This document shows positions 11,601 through 22,515 of a DNA stretch of 64,000 bases, in pieces. Made by a program: the position numbers and the translations under genes. The first letter of the stretch is position 1. Each line of letters begins with the position of its first letter. The stretch is from Adiantum capillus-veneris (Eukaryota; Streptophyta; Polypodiopsida; Polypodiales; Pteridaceae), in the NCBI GenBank assembly GCA_014529385.2, contig CM043963.1, positions 69,017,912 to 69,081,911 on the forward strand, written 5' to 3'. Below the pieces are notes generated by a model. It was not told the origin of the DNA, searched no databases, and saw only the letters and a list, made by a program, of their open reading frames with translations.

Positions 11601-12003
11601 CATCATAGATAAGCCTTTCTGAATCCATGATTGTCTCGATCATTTCATCAATCTCGGGCTCAAACATTGCCTCATTGGGAATGTGCTCTGCATGATCATC
11701 CCCTGAGCTGTCAGAGGCTACATCTTGTGGCCTCACATATGCTGCTTGACCAAAGCGCCTGCGAACACGTCTATTGGGTTGCAAGATTGCTGCTTGTTGG
11801 CTAGCATCAGAGTCCGACGAGTTATAATTGGCAACAACTCGATCTATAATAGATGGATCGAACTCGCCAAATTCGCGAATGTGCTGCAAAGAAACACGTC
11901 TTGTCCGTCGCACAGCATGCTTGGATTGATTACAAGGACATAAGACCCTCGTTGAGAGATAGGTGTTTCGGTTGGACGGTCCCACATCCTCGTCACTACT
12001 CAT
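8624..12003 (-). pseudogene. TNPD/TNP2-type CACTA transposase, multi-exon, with nonsense changes
   Basis: Exon one 11471-12003 (MSSDEDVGPSN to FGWSDTRVTALF), exon two 10635-11374 (YNSIHACPNDCILFR, ECPKC-like Cys pairs, VLRHFPLLPR, LGLAMDGLNPFG, YLRPLLEELQQLW, ILMWTMHDYPGL) and exon three from 10551 (VTCGPR, YWPRLMINHLLDPMHIFKN) join in phase through GT-AG introns. Beyond lie the KSHDWHKM block near 9980, a DUF4218-like stretch at 9447-9908 (IVDEVEIAGTVHSRWMFFLE, YVRQKARPEGSM), a LHNPVMQKW block (9145-9420) and a DUF4216-like block (8624-8983). Stops interrupt it at 11299-11301 (a TGA where Arg would fit), 10876-10878 (TAA where Tyr is usual) and 10148-10150. A short duplication near 9889-9940 and a 38-bp duplication at 8892 disturb the frame further. 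In life it would cut the element ends. Confidence 0.9.
8892..8967. repeat. 38-bp perfect tandem duplication inside the TNPD coding region
   Basis: 8892-8929 and 8930-8967 are identical. Thirty-eight is not a multiple of three, so the duplication shifts the reading frame of the DUF4216-like exon. Confidence 0.95.
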
Positions 12004-12065
12004 AATGAGGATAAAAATCTTATAACCTGGACAACAAATTTAATATTCTATTGGCATTCTTCGTC

Positions 12066-12068
<3 letters not shown>

Positions 12069-12108
<40 letters not shown>
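12069..12108. repeat. CT microsatellite
   Basis: About 40 bp of CT immediately upstream (in minus orientation) of the TNPD start codon region, thus probably in its leader or promoter. Confidence 0.95.
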
Positions 12109-12113
<5 letters not shown>

Positions 12114-12404
12114 ACCTCACATTCTCTAGTCATGTCCAATCCCCGCACACCTCGATCTAGAGGTGCATGGAGATCAGAACCACCGGGTTATAATCTCGTC
12201 TTTATTGGTCAATACCTATATTTGTGGGTACAAGAAATCTACAAACCCACGTGTACATGATACTGCATGTAGTGGACAAAACCCCTTTGCCTCTTCTCTA
12301 GCTGTAGCACTTCACAGCATCTTAACATCTTTTCACAGTAGATCTTTTCACTGTTCGTCTAACTCTAAACCCTAAACCGTAAGTAATTCTTGCGTGGACT
12401 CGAT

Positions 12405-12566
12405 CTAACGTAAATAAGCGTAAATCTAAATAAACGTAAATCTAACTAAAAATAAACCTAAATCTAATTTAACGTAAGTCTACATCTAACCTAATCTTTA
12501 ACGTCTTTTGGGATAGTTTCCTACGACGTTAAAACTCTCTTCTTCTTGTGTGTGTGTGTGTGTGTG
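12405..12566. repeat. AT-rich direct repeat, copy 1
   Basis: An array of CTAAATCTAA / CGTAAATCTAA units followed by a unique tail (CTTTAACGTCTTTTGGGATA, then a GT run). The same order recurs at 13073-13272, so the two copies bracket the captured gene fragment. A telomere-like CTAAACCCTAAACC sits just before it (12363-12376). Confidence 0.8.
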
Positions 12567-12700
12567 TAAACCTAAATAAACCTAAGTCTAATCTAATATA
12601 ACATAAATCTAAATCTAACGTAAATTATGTTTTATTAAAAACAAAGAACTAAACTAACAGGGATTATAAGAACCTTAAAACTGATTTAACACATAATTTT

Positions 12701-13061
12701 TCACATAACTCGGTAAGAGTTGGCATTCTCATCACTAAAGATGTGCGAGTTAACTTCCGGTAGTGACGCTGCCTCATCTCCATCCACATCTGACGACAGC
12801 AATTGGCCCTTTGGACCGTTCTTGCTCTTGTTACTAACTTTGAAGTTGCTGTTGAATGACTAGAGGTTGTCTAGATGGTCATTGTCGGGGATGTAGTGAC
12901 TCTTGCCGCCCTGAAGATCCACCTTCTTCCCTATCTTCTGAAGACATTTCACCAGTACTTTTGGATTGACGGAGCCCACCATGAGTGAAGGCAGCAATAC
13001 CCTATATTCCATTGAGGGCTTTCTTCACCTGCTTCACGCAGGCATCGCAGTCTATGGAGAC
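12701..13061 (-). pseudogene. captured fragment of a HIPP-type heavy-metal-associated (HMA) domain gene
   Basis: On the minus strand the segment opens with VSIDCDACVKQVKKALNGI, the metal-binding loop (CxxC) and first helix of an HMA domain as found in plant HIPP metallochaperones. An in-frame TAG (13002-13004) and a frameshift follow. The reading then resumes as MVGSVNPKVLVKCLQKIG and KKVDLQGG, the expected second half of the domain, with about nine residues of the central strand missing. A Lys/Asn/Asp-rich tail continues to a TGA at 12701-12703, with one more stop near 12868. No isoprenylation CaaX box is seen at the end. The fragment is higher in GC than its flanks and lies between two copies of an AT-rich repeat inside the CACTA element, in the same orientation as TNPD. 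I infer transduplication of a host gene piece. Domain identity rests on motifs only. Confidence 0.65.
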
Positions 13062-13072
13062 CTAAATCTAAT

Positions 13073-13272
13073 CTAATATAGCGTAAATCTAAATCTAGCG
13101 TAAATAAACGTAAATCTAACTAAAAATAAACCTAAATCTAATCTAATTTAACTTAAATAAACCTAAATCTAATTTAACGTAAGTCTACATCTAACCTAAT
13201 CTTTAACGTCTTTTAGGATAGTTTCCTACGACGTTATAACTCTCTTCTTCTTGTGTGTGTGCGCGTGTGTGG
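13073..13272. repeat. AT-rich direct repeat, copy 2
   Basis: Second copy of the block at 12405-12566, with an insertion of one further ACTTAAATAAACCTAAATCT-like unit and one base change in the tail (TTTTAGGATA). Its GT run is partly replaced by GTGTGCGCGTG. Confidence 0.8.
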
Positions 13273-13452
13273 ATGTGTGTGCCAATAAAAAGAGATAAAT
13301 GGTATAACCTTTCTATCACCCATGCCAAGTATGATAGATTGGTTATGCCATTTCCCTCTTGAATAATAGGTCTTGAGTTCAACTCCTCGTTGGCTAGATC
13401 TTTAGATCTTTTAATTTTAATTAGTTTCCTACGATGTTAAATTAGTTTCTCT

Positions 13453-13660
13453 CTCTTTCTCTCTCAATGTGTGTGCGTTTTTTTGTTTATGCATGTTTTC
13501 TCTCTCTTTTCCTCTCTCAATGTGTGCGTTTTTTGTTTATGCATGTTCTCTCTCTCTTTTCCTCTCTCAATGTGTGCGTTTTTTGTTTATGCATGCTCTC
13601 TCTCTCTTTTCCTCTCTCAATGTGTGTGTGCATTCTTTGTTTATGTATGTGTGTGTGCGT
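13453..13660. repeat. 59-bp minisatellite, about 3.5 copies
   Basis: The unit is TCTCTCTCTTTTCCTCTCTC, then AATGTGTGCG, a T run and GTTTATGCATG. It repeats three full times with near identity and then degenerates into GTGTGTGCATTC. It lies inside the CACTA element near its right end. Confidence 0.9.
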
Positions 13661-13677
13661 TTCTGTTTATGTTTGTA

Positions 13678-13680
<3 letters not shown>

Positions 13681-13735
<55 letters not shown>

Positions 13736-13758
13736 CTCTCTCTCTCAAAAACACTATC

Positions 13759-13821
<63 letters not shown>

Positions 13822-13945
13822 AAGAGGGGAAGGGAACATGAGAGTGAGGAGAGGGAAGGAGCATACCTGGCTCTCCTTCCTCTCCTCGTGTGTGTGTGTG
13901 TGTGTGGAGAAGAAAGAGAGAGTGAGAGAGAGAGAGAGAGGGAGA
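13681..13945. repeat. compound CT/GT/GA microsatellite cluster
   Basis: CT (13684-13746), GT (13759-13776), GA (13776-13812), then further GT (13889-13906) and GA (13915-13941) runs. Low-complexity reading frames here are artefacts of the repeats. Confidence 0.95.
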
Positions 13946-14034
13946 GCATTACGTGCTCCTTGCTTGAGGGCGCCGAGAAACTCAGATCTGAGATCTGAGT
14001 TTTTGGGCGCTCTCTGTTATTTTTTTTAGCCCAG

Positions 14035-14135
14035 CCGGCGTCGCTATGAGCGTCGCTATGAGCATCGCAAATTTACTTGTAAATTTGCGACGCTCATAGA
14101 GACGCCGGGAATTTTTTCTTTTGAGCGTCGCTAAT
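14035..14135. promoter_or_regulatory. right subterminal repeat cluster with large hairpin
   Basis: The same GCGTCGCTA motif recurs here five or six times. From 14035 to 14108 it forms a long inverted repeat: arms run from CCGGCGTC to AAATTTAC on the left and back from GTAAATTT to GACGCCGG on the right, with a 2-nt centre. The left arm carries an extra 12-bp copy of the motif (TATGAGCATCGC) that would bulge out. Confidence 0.85.
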
Positions 14136-14143
14136 ATGAATAG

Positions 14144-14155
14144 CCTCTTGTAGTG
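14144..14155. repeat. CACTA terminal inverted repeat, right
   Basis: CCTCTTGTAGTG, the reverse complement of the left end, followed immediately by the target duplication TAT. Confidence 0.97.
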
Positions 14156-14158
14156 TAT

Positions 14159-16130
14159 GTTTGCAAATTTATTTCAATTTATAGGTGTAGGTTAGGTAAC
14201 AGATTACACCATCATTCAAGGCCAAAAGGGTGGTGTTTAAGACCATAACTCTCAAAATTTGAAAAATTGATGGTCAGAGTTTCAAAACTGAACCAAACCC
14301 AGCAAAACCTTCAGAAAGGGGATAGAAACACTTGCTAAAAACAAACTGTGCAAAAAAATTCCAATTTGTGTGTCCAACATGGATCGCAATCCATGTACCC
14401 TTTTGGAAAAATGTGCTAAAATAGTTTCCCTTGCTTAGAATAGGCTCTCAGGCATCAGAACCGTGAGGTTGGTAAAAAATAGAGTGCTAAAAGATCAATA
14501 AAATCAAGAAATTGGGTTGAGCAGAGCAAAAGCTTGGAAATTGAGAAAAATGAGAAAAATTTGTACTTTTACTTGTCCAAATTCAAAAAGGGAAGAGAAT
14601 TGGGATCAACTAGAAGCAGAGAACCAATAGAACCAGAAATCATGACCAGATGCTTCTCAACATGGATCGCGATCCATGTTCCAAGTAGACATATGATAGT
14701 GAAATTTGACAAGTACATCCTTGATTACTAAGGGAACAACTGTTTCAAAAGGACCATAGACAAAAAGTGAAAAAACCTTATCAAAATACGAAAAAAGAAG
14801 TTGTTTTAAAAAAACCGCAAAACAGACACAAAATCTTGCTTTTGACTTGGAAAAAGTTGATCAAATCCAAAAAGATTAGAGAATAGTATCACCAGACCTT
14901 TTGTCACAAACTCACAAAGTATCAGTCCCAAATTTTGCCAAACATGGATCACGATCCATGTACCTTTTTGGAATTTTGAGCTGGTATTGGGCAAGTAAAA
15001 AAGGGACAACATTTAAAGCACTTTTTTCCAAGGGATCCTTATCAAAAAAGTTCAAAGAGAGGGCAAAAGGGGCAAGAATCAGATCAAGGAGGAAACCACT
15101 GGAACAGACCCTAAAACTAACTTTTGGCTGACCTTAAAAACTCCAAAACATTCTATAGCTAGCATCAGTAGGCCAAGCTGTGGGTCAAGATTAAGAACAT
15201 TCTGGCCCTAAGGAACATGGATCGTGAACCATGTTCCCCTGACACATTTTGATACAAAAGTGGCACCATAGCTACAGAGCATCACAGAGAGTCTAGTGGT
15301 CCTTTCAAAATTGAATTTGGATGCAAAAAACCATACCAAAAGCCCAAAACTGGCAGGAACTTTGGCAAAGTGACAAAATTGACCTACCTTTTAATCCAGA
15401 GGTTCATTTCTAAACAAATTGATACCATAAGACCTCCTAATCATGCTAAACCTGATGGTACTAAGAAAAGTCCATTTGGCTTCCAAACATGGATCTCTAA
15501 GTCAGAACAGAAGCAGAATTTCACCACACAAAGAGCTAGTCCATAGGACCCTTGTGGCTCTTTCAAAATTGAAATTTGACCTAAATTGTTGATGTTGTGT
15601 GGGGAATTGTGTGCTATGGAAAAACCTAGATAAATTTTGTTGATTAAAAGATAGAACTAACAAGAATGGCTGTAAGCTCACAACTATCAAGCAATTTTTG
15701 ATAGGTTACAAGTACTAGAGGATACTACCAAGCAAGTAAGATCAAATGGGGGATTCAAATTAGCTAATGAGGTAACCTAGTTAGGATTCTGCAATACCAA
15801 TTCTTCATGAATTTGCAATCAAAGAGATTGTACCAGAATCAGAATCCGAGCATCTTTGACCAAGGAAGCAATCACTCAATGGAGGAAAGTGTGAATCAGA
15901 GACCACTGCCGCCTTTAGAACCCATTTTAGAGGAAAGCTTCTCTGACACCAGAAAGATCATACAACCTCATGACTAAGGATTCTAACAAGTCAAACCCTA
16001 CGGGAGCAACTTTGATGGAGGCAGGTCCTTCTTAGCCTGCATCTGATGTAAAATTGTTGTATTTGAAGTTTTAATTTGAAAATGTGCTTAAGGCCAAAAT
16101 CTATAAGGATGGAATGGACCGTACTGTGTT
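14159..16130. other. non-coding AT-rich block with palindrome array 1
   Basis: No protein is readable. The block carries CATGGATCGCGATCCATG-like palindromes at 14378, 14661, 14943 and 15216 and a half-site at 15488, spaced 283, 282, 273 and 272 bp. The site at 14661 is a perfect palindrome; the others have one to three changes. It directly precedes the gag-like frame at 16134, so it may be leader or LTR of that gypsy element; the boundaries cannot be fixed. Confidence 0.6.
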
Positions 16131-16133
16131 AAA

Positions 16134-17913
16134 TTGGAAAATAAGTCGAGCAAGTTTAGAGATATTATAGATGTTGATTATGATGGGGATAGGTATTTCA
16201 ATAGAGAGGAAATGATGTACCTACTGGTGCATAACCCCTTTATTGTGGATAAACGTGGGATGACTGGCACCAAAAACAAGGTAGATCACGAGCTGGCCGA
16301 TGAGCCACCCAAAATTGAGAAGCAAAACGTGGTGCTCAAACACACCAATGAGATAGAGTGCCTTAATACAGAAAACACGTATGTGGGGCTATATAAGTTT
16401 AATAATGGAGAACAAATAGTCTATTACAGATGTGACGAACCCCGCATCAAGGAATTGACTGACCGTAAAAACGTGTATGTTTTCACGCACACAGAGGGGA
16501 GAAGTATTCAAGTGGTCATAATAGACAAGTATGGCCGAAAGTACTCTCTGATGGATCGTAAGGAATTAGAGAGATATACATATTTTGGGGGATCACTCCA
16601 CCAATAATATGTAATTCCAAAAGAGGTGAGAACCACAACTCTTCACACAAGACCTGAGACTGTACACGTGAGCCCAATGAGAACTAGGATGGAGGAGACT
16701 TTTGGACATGAATGAGTCCCAAACACAGGGCCTTTAGGATCAACGGTGTCTAGGGCTTCCATGAACACACATAGGGGCAGTATACCACTGGTAGTACCAA
16801 GAGGAGATTATAAACCTAGAAAAACCACACTAAGAGGACTAGGTGTTGTCAGAATGGTTACAGAGGCTAGACAAGTGCAACCATCTCAAGAGGAAAAATG
16901 CGTACCCAAAAAGTATAGTGGATCAGGAGATCCATATGCCCATGTTTTGATCTTCAAACAAGTGTTGAGAGCAAAACAGGTAATTGATTTCCATACTCAA
17001 TATGAAGGTTTTGGTTGGTCATTAGAAGAGACTGCTTTGACCTACTTCCAATCGTTAAATAGTTTGGAATGCCTAAGTATTGAGTAACTTCTTCGAGAGT
17101 TCAGTAAGGAATTCTCAAAGAGAGGAATCAAGCATAACACTGTTTCCCAGATTTATGCATTAGGCAAAAGGAGAAAGAAAAAGTGAAGGAACCATCGCTT
17201 TGTTTCAAGCATTATATAGAAAGATTCCCTGCTTGAGAACTATCTCAAGATGAGAGACTGTCAGTACTTTTCATAGAAGGATTGCAAAATGACACGCTAA
17301 AAAAGGACTTGCACTTAAAGGCATGTGTAACTTTTGAGCAAGTCATGAAAGAGGTGTTGTATCTGGTAGATAATTGCAAGGCATATGGGGAGGTGACTCA
17401 AGACACAGATCAGGGAACACGTAGTACCTCTTCAACCACTAGTGAGTCCATGATGAAACTGGGCGGGCATAACCCAACTGTGCCGGACGTTGATCAAATA
17501 ATCGAGGAAGTGATCATAAGGATAAACCATGGAAACAGGACGAGCCCAAGCACAAAACAATCGCCCACTCAAAAATGCAACACTTGTGGAGGAGATCATC
17601 CAACCCAGTGGTGCAACCTTCAACAAAGGCCAAGAGTAAACGCATTGCGAGTAATAAAGTGGTGTGCTATCGAACGAAAACGGACAAACCACGAAACCCA
17701 CAAATGTTTAATCGGAACTATGTTAGAGAGAGACAATACGGACCACATGGAGGGCAACAATTTTCACCCCCTCCAAGGTATCAAGTAGGGCCAAACAACA
17801 CAATCGAAGGGCAGGAAAAACCTCAACCTATGTTAGGACATCAACCTCCTTTACCCCAAGAAAATAGGGCCATGGTAAGGATTTCTCAACCCATAGAATC
17901 ACATTCTGATTAG
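16134..17913 (+). pseudogene. gypsy-type gag, broken, with a zinc knuckle
   Basis: 16134-16607 is open and encodes an acidic, charged 157-residue segment (DYDGDRYFNREEMMYLLVHN) I do not recognise. 16746-17087 contains the gag core pattern YSGSGDPYAHVLIFKQVLRA then QYEGFGWSLEETALTYFQSL. It is followed out of frame by EFSKRGIKHNTVSQIYALGK, then by 17282-17788 with helical DLHLKACVTFEQVMKEVLY and a zinc knuckle CNTCGGDHPTQWC (C-x2-C-x3-H-x4-C, one residue short of the classic spacing). A Gln/Pro-rich tail runs to 17913 in another frame. Several stops and frameshifts separate the pieces. Gag would form the particle that packages element RNA. The family call rests on the gag core and knuckle. Confidence 0.75.
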
Positions 17914-17989
17914 AGTATGGTCCAGGTAGTCTCATATCGGGCTCCGGGGGTTCACTATGTGTAAAACTACCGTATCATATGCGTTCAAG

Positions 17990-18800
17990 ACATGTTTGTA
18001 AAACCCCTTATCTGTAAAATTTTGGGCCACATTGTGTCCAAAAACAAAATCTCCACTAGCCCAGAGAAGGTACAAATAATTGCCGCACTATCGAGACCAA
18101 CAAAGATGAAGGAAGTGCATGCATTTATGGGGCATTGTGGGTACTACAACATTTCATATATATGTATGTTGTAATAGCTAAGCCGTTGTACGCCCTCATT
18201 GCTAAGTTTGAGTGGACAGAAGATTACGAGCAGGCTTTTCATAAATTGAAGCAGCAATTAATTTTTGCTCCAACTTTGCAAGCCCCTAAGTGGAGCAAAA
18301 TATTTCATGTTCATGTTGATGCATCAACCTATGCCATATGATGCATATTAGCCCAGCCAAGAGAGAAGAAAATGGATTTTCCCATTTGCTACTCTAGTCG
18401 ATAGCTAAACAACACAAAGAAAAATTATACCACTACAGAAAGAGAAGGTCTAGGAATGATATATGCTGTCAAAAAATTTAGACACTACATTCTTGCAAAC
18501 AAATTTGTTTTCTTTGTAGATCACCAAGCACTACTATATCTAGTAAATAAGCCTTGCAACATTGGAAGAATTGTTCGTTGGTTTATACTATTGCTTGAGT
18601 TTGACTTCAAGGTAGTCGTAAAAAAGGGGACTTCACACACACATGAGCATATCATCTTTCACGACTATTTAATGGGGAAGCACCTGAAGGTATTGACGAT
18701 GATCTTCCTAATTTGTATATGTTTAAAATCAAAATGGTTCCAAAGTGGAGCAAAGAGGTCATTCCTCTACTCACAATCGGATCATTACAGATAGGAAGAC
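17990..18800 (+). pseudogene. gypsy reverse transcriptase thumb and RNase H, truncated
   Basis: The frame starts late in reverse transcriptase: KILGHIVSKNKISTSPEKVQ, IIAALSRPTKMKEVHAFMGH. It crosses a short break and continues as AKPLYALIAKFEWTEDYEQA, FHKLKQQLIFAPTLQAPKW and the RNase H-like HVHVDASTYAIG...ILAQP, then LNNTKKNYTTTEREGLGMIY, AVKKFRHYIL and FVDHQALLYLV. The fingers and palm with the YxDD active site are missing: gag tail and thumb are only about 75 bp apart, so a large internal deletion, or a different gene order, must be assumed. Stops at about 18339 and 18401 break the rest. Confidence 0.85.
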
Positions 18801-19179
18801 AACTATCAATTATACATCAAACACTAAATCTCCAGCTTTTAGCAAGACGATTGTACAAACACAGCAAGGATGGGATATTGAGACTATGTGTATAGCCCGA
18901 AGAATCCACCTACTACCTCAAGCAGGCCCATATACAAAATATAGGATTTCATAATGGATAAACGCAAATAGGCCAACGGCTAAAGAGACTGGGAGTCTAG
19001 TGGCCAAACATGGAACATAGTGTCCACACATATGTAAAATCATGTGATAGCTATACAAAACAACCTCCGATGGAGCATGCCACTCTGTTTTGAGTAGTAA
19101 AAGCACCCAAATGGAGTAACATAGCTGAGTACTTAAAAAACAAGACCTTCCTAGAGGGATGGGGCAAGGCAAGAATGAA

Positions 19180-20358
19180 AATTGTAGAAGAAGAGGCCAA
19201 ACAATATCTTCTCATGCCAACCAATTGTATAGGCGGGGAAAAGACAAATAGCTATGGTTGTGTGCTACAAAAAGTGAATATTATGTTATCTTAGAACAAG
19301 CACATTCAAGACAACCAGGGGGACATTTCTCTGCTGGTGGTAAAACGGAAAGGCTTGTGCTACACTCTAGCATATGGTGGCCAACCTTGTTTATGGATGT
19401 AGAGACCTATGTCAAACAATGTGATGAATGTCAACGCACAAAACCACCCCTACAGAGAGGTGAAATGCCACTAAGGCCAATGATGGGGGTACGTGATTTT
19501 GCCAAATGGGACATTGACTTCATTGTTCCCATCATACCGATGGGATACAAGTCGCATGCACAATACATTATAGTAGCAACAGACTACATGACAAAATGGA
19601 CAAAAGCAAAGGCAAACCAAAACAACGATGCACGAACCACAACTCAATTCCTTTTTAAACACATCTTTACAAGATATGGTCTACCCATAGAAATAGTGGG
19701 CGATAGGGGAACACACTTTTTAAACGACGTGAAAGCCTCCTTGACGAATTCATGGTGGTCCATCGCAAATCAGCACCCTATCACCCGCAAGCTAATGGGC
19801 AAGCAAAGATTACCAACAAAATCTTATGCATTGTACTCACCAAAATAGTCAGTGACTCAAGGAATGATTGGGATCAAAAGCTACACATAGCATTATGGGC
19901 TTATAGAGTAGCTTTTAAAACTTCCATCGGGATGACTCCCTTTAACCTGGTGTTTGATATTAATGCGATCCTACCATCGAAATTCTTAATCAAAACCCTA
20001 TGAGTGGAACACAATTAGGATAGACGGGCCATGAGCTATCGGAGAGACTAGACACCTTGGAACAATTACATGAAACCCGACTTAGAGCGATATCTAGGAT
20101 ATATGCTCAAAAAAACAAATGAAAGCTTTTCATGATCAACATGTGATTAGCAAGGAGTTCCAAAAAGGGGATTATGTTTCAATGTATACCCTCAAACAAC
20201 ACTCCAAAAAACTCAAAAAGCGAGGGATGGGACCTTTTGTAATACATGATAAATCAAAAAGCAGTGCCATCAAGCTTGCAACATTAGCAGGTGAGGAAAT
20301 TCCTAATTGGATGAGTGACTGTAGATTAAATAAATATCTTCTTCCGCTAACACCATAA
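19180..20358 (+). pseudogene. gypsy integrase with lost catalytic Glu
   Basis: 19258-19848 gives the zinc-binding part (EQAHSRQPGGH, then VKQCDECQRTK) and the start of the catalytic core (WDIDFIVPIIPMG, ATDYMTKWTKAKA, IVGDRGTHF). A frameshift near 19750 moves the rest to 19752-20003 (YHPQANGQAKITNKI, WAYRVAFKTSIGMTPFNLVF). The motif normally ending in Glu reads NGQAK (AAG at 19806-19808, one transition from GAG), so the third catalytic residue is lost. The C-terminal domain continues at 20119-20358 (KEFQKGDYVSMYTLKQHSKK, RGMGPFVIH). The enzyme would be inactive even without the frameshift. Confidence 0.88.
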
Positions 20359-20489
20359 GAACTCGAAACATTAGATGCAACAGCTTAGCCCAGAAGTCAA
20401 ACACATGACATTCAGGAACATGCGCAGTAGGAATCCAAAATCAGAATATTAAAGTGCAAGGAGCAAGCAAACTTTTATAGAAAATCACA

Positions 20490-20870
20490 ACAGATACTAC
20501 TTTGATAGCATTCATAACGCTAGCTGCATGGTTAGGTGGAGTGGATCTATGCATTAATTTACAACTTGTTGATGGCACCACCGAGCGAGCATTAGTGGAC
20601 ATCAGGGCAAGAGCTAATGTTGTTAACTACTCCACTTTAAAAAAACTCACAAGGAAACCTCTAATGCCAAACACGATGGGGTTCAAAGTAGCAAACAAAG
20701 GCACGATGGACACTCTAGGACACATAAATTTACCAATCACTATTGACGGATTAATTTATCCACATCAGTTTCATGTGGTTAACGATTAGGATCTTAACGA
20801 AGCAATTATTCTTGGAGTGCCGTTGATGCGTACTTATCAAGTCACACCAAACTCGTAGCACAATATCTTA
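20490..20870 (+). pseudogene. retropepsin-like aspartic protease segment, 3' of integrase
   Basis: The segment reads LQLVDGTTERALVDIRARAN, VVNYSTLKKLTRKPL, then GFKVANKGTMDTLGHINLPI and, after a stop at about 20788, LNEAIILGVPLMRTYQ. This is the layout of a retroviral-type protease: the flap-facing strand, the catalytic triplet (expected D-T-G, here D-I-R at 20598-20606, both changes transitions) and the second hydrophobic ILG motif. The position is odd: in gypsy elements protease sits between gag and reverse transcriptase, whereas here it follows integrase by about 130 bp. It is either an unusual gene order, a rearrangement, or a piece of a second element. Confidence 0.6.

Positions 20871-22515
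<1,645 letters not shown>

Larger units (their letters stand above)
6467..14155 (-). mobile_element. complete En/Spm-type (CACTA) DNA transposon, 7689 bp
   Basis: The left end starts CACTACAAGAGG (6467-6478) and the right end is its exact reverse complement (14144-14155). The triplet TAT flanks both sides (6464-6466 and 14156-14158), the 3-bp target duplication expected for this superfamily. Both ends carry clusters of the GCGTCGCTA-type subterminal motif in both orientations. Inside, on the minus strand, are a TNPD/TNP2-type transposase gene (8624-12003) and a TNPA-type gene (7046-8351) in the usual order, plus a captured host-gene fragment (12701-13061) and simple-sequence DNA. The intact ends and target duplication suggest a fairly recent insertion, while TNPD has several stops, so movement would need a transposase supplied in trans. 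Confidence 0.97.

Noticed and set aside
12363-12376. Telomere repeat CTAAACCCTAAACC
   Set aside because: Only two units, embedded in CTAAATCTAA-type low-complexity DNA inside the CACTA element; not a telomere or interstitial telomeric array.
13285-13400. Possible tRNA-derived SINE: a B-box-like GAGTTCAACTCC at 13377-13388
   Set aside because: The A-box-like sequence is too far upstream (about 80 bp), and there is no poly-A tail or target duplication.
13467-13998. Several overlapping long frames on both strands rich in Ser/Leu or Arg/Glu
   Set aside because: They are translations of CT/GA/GT microsatellites; the same happens at 1535-1935, 28514-29220 and 33164-33750.
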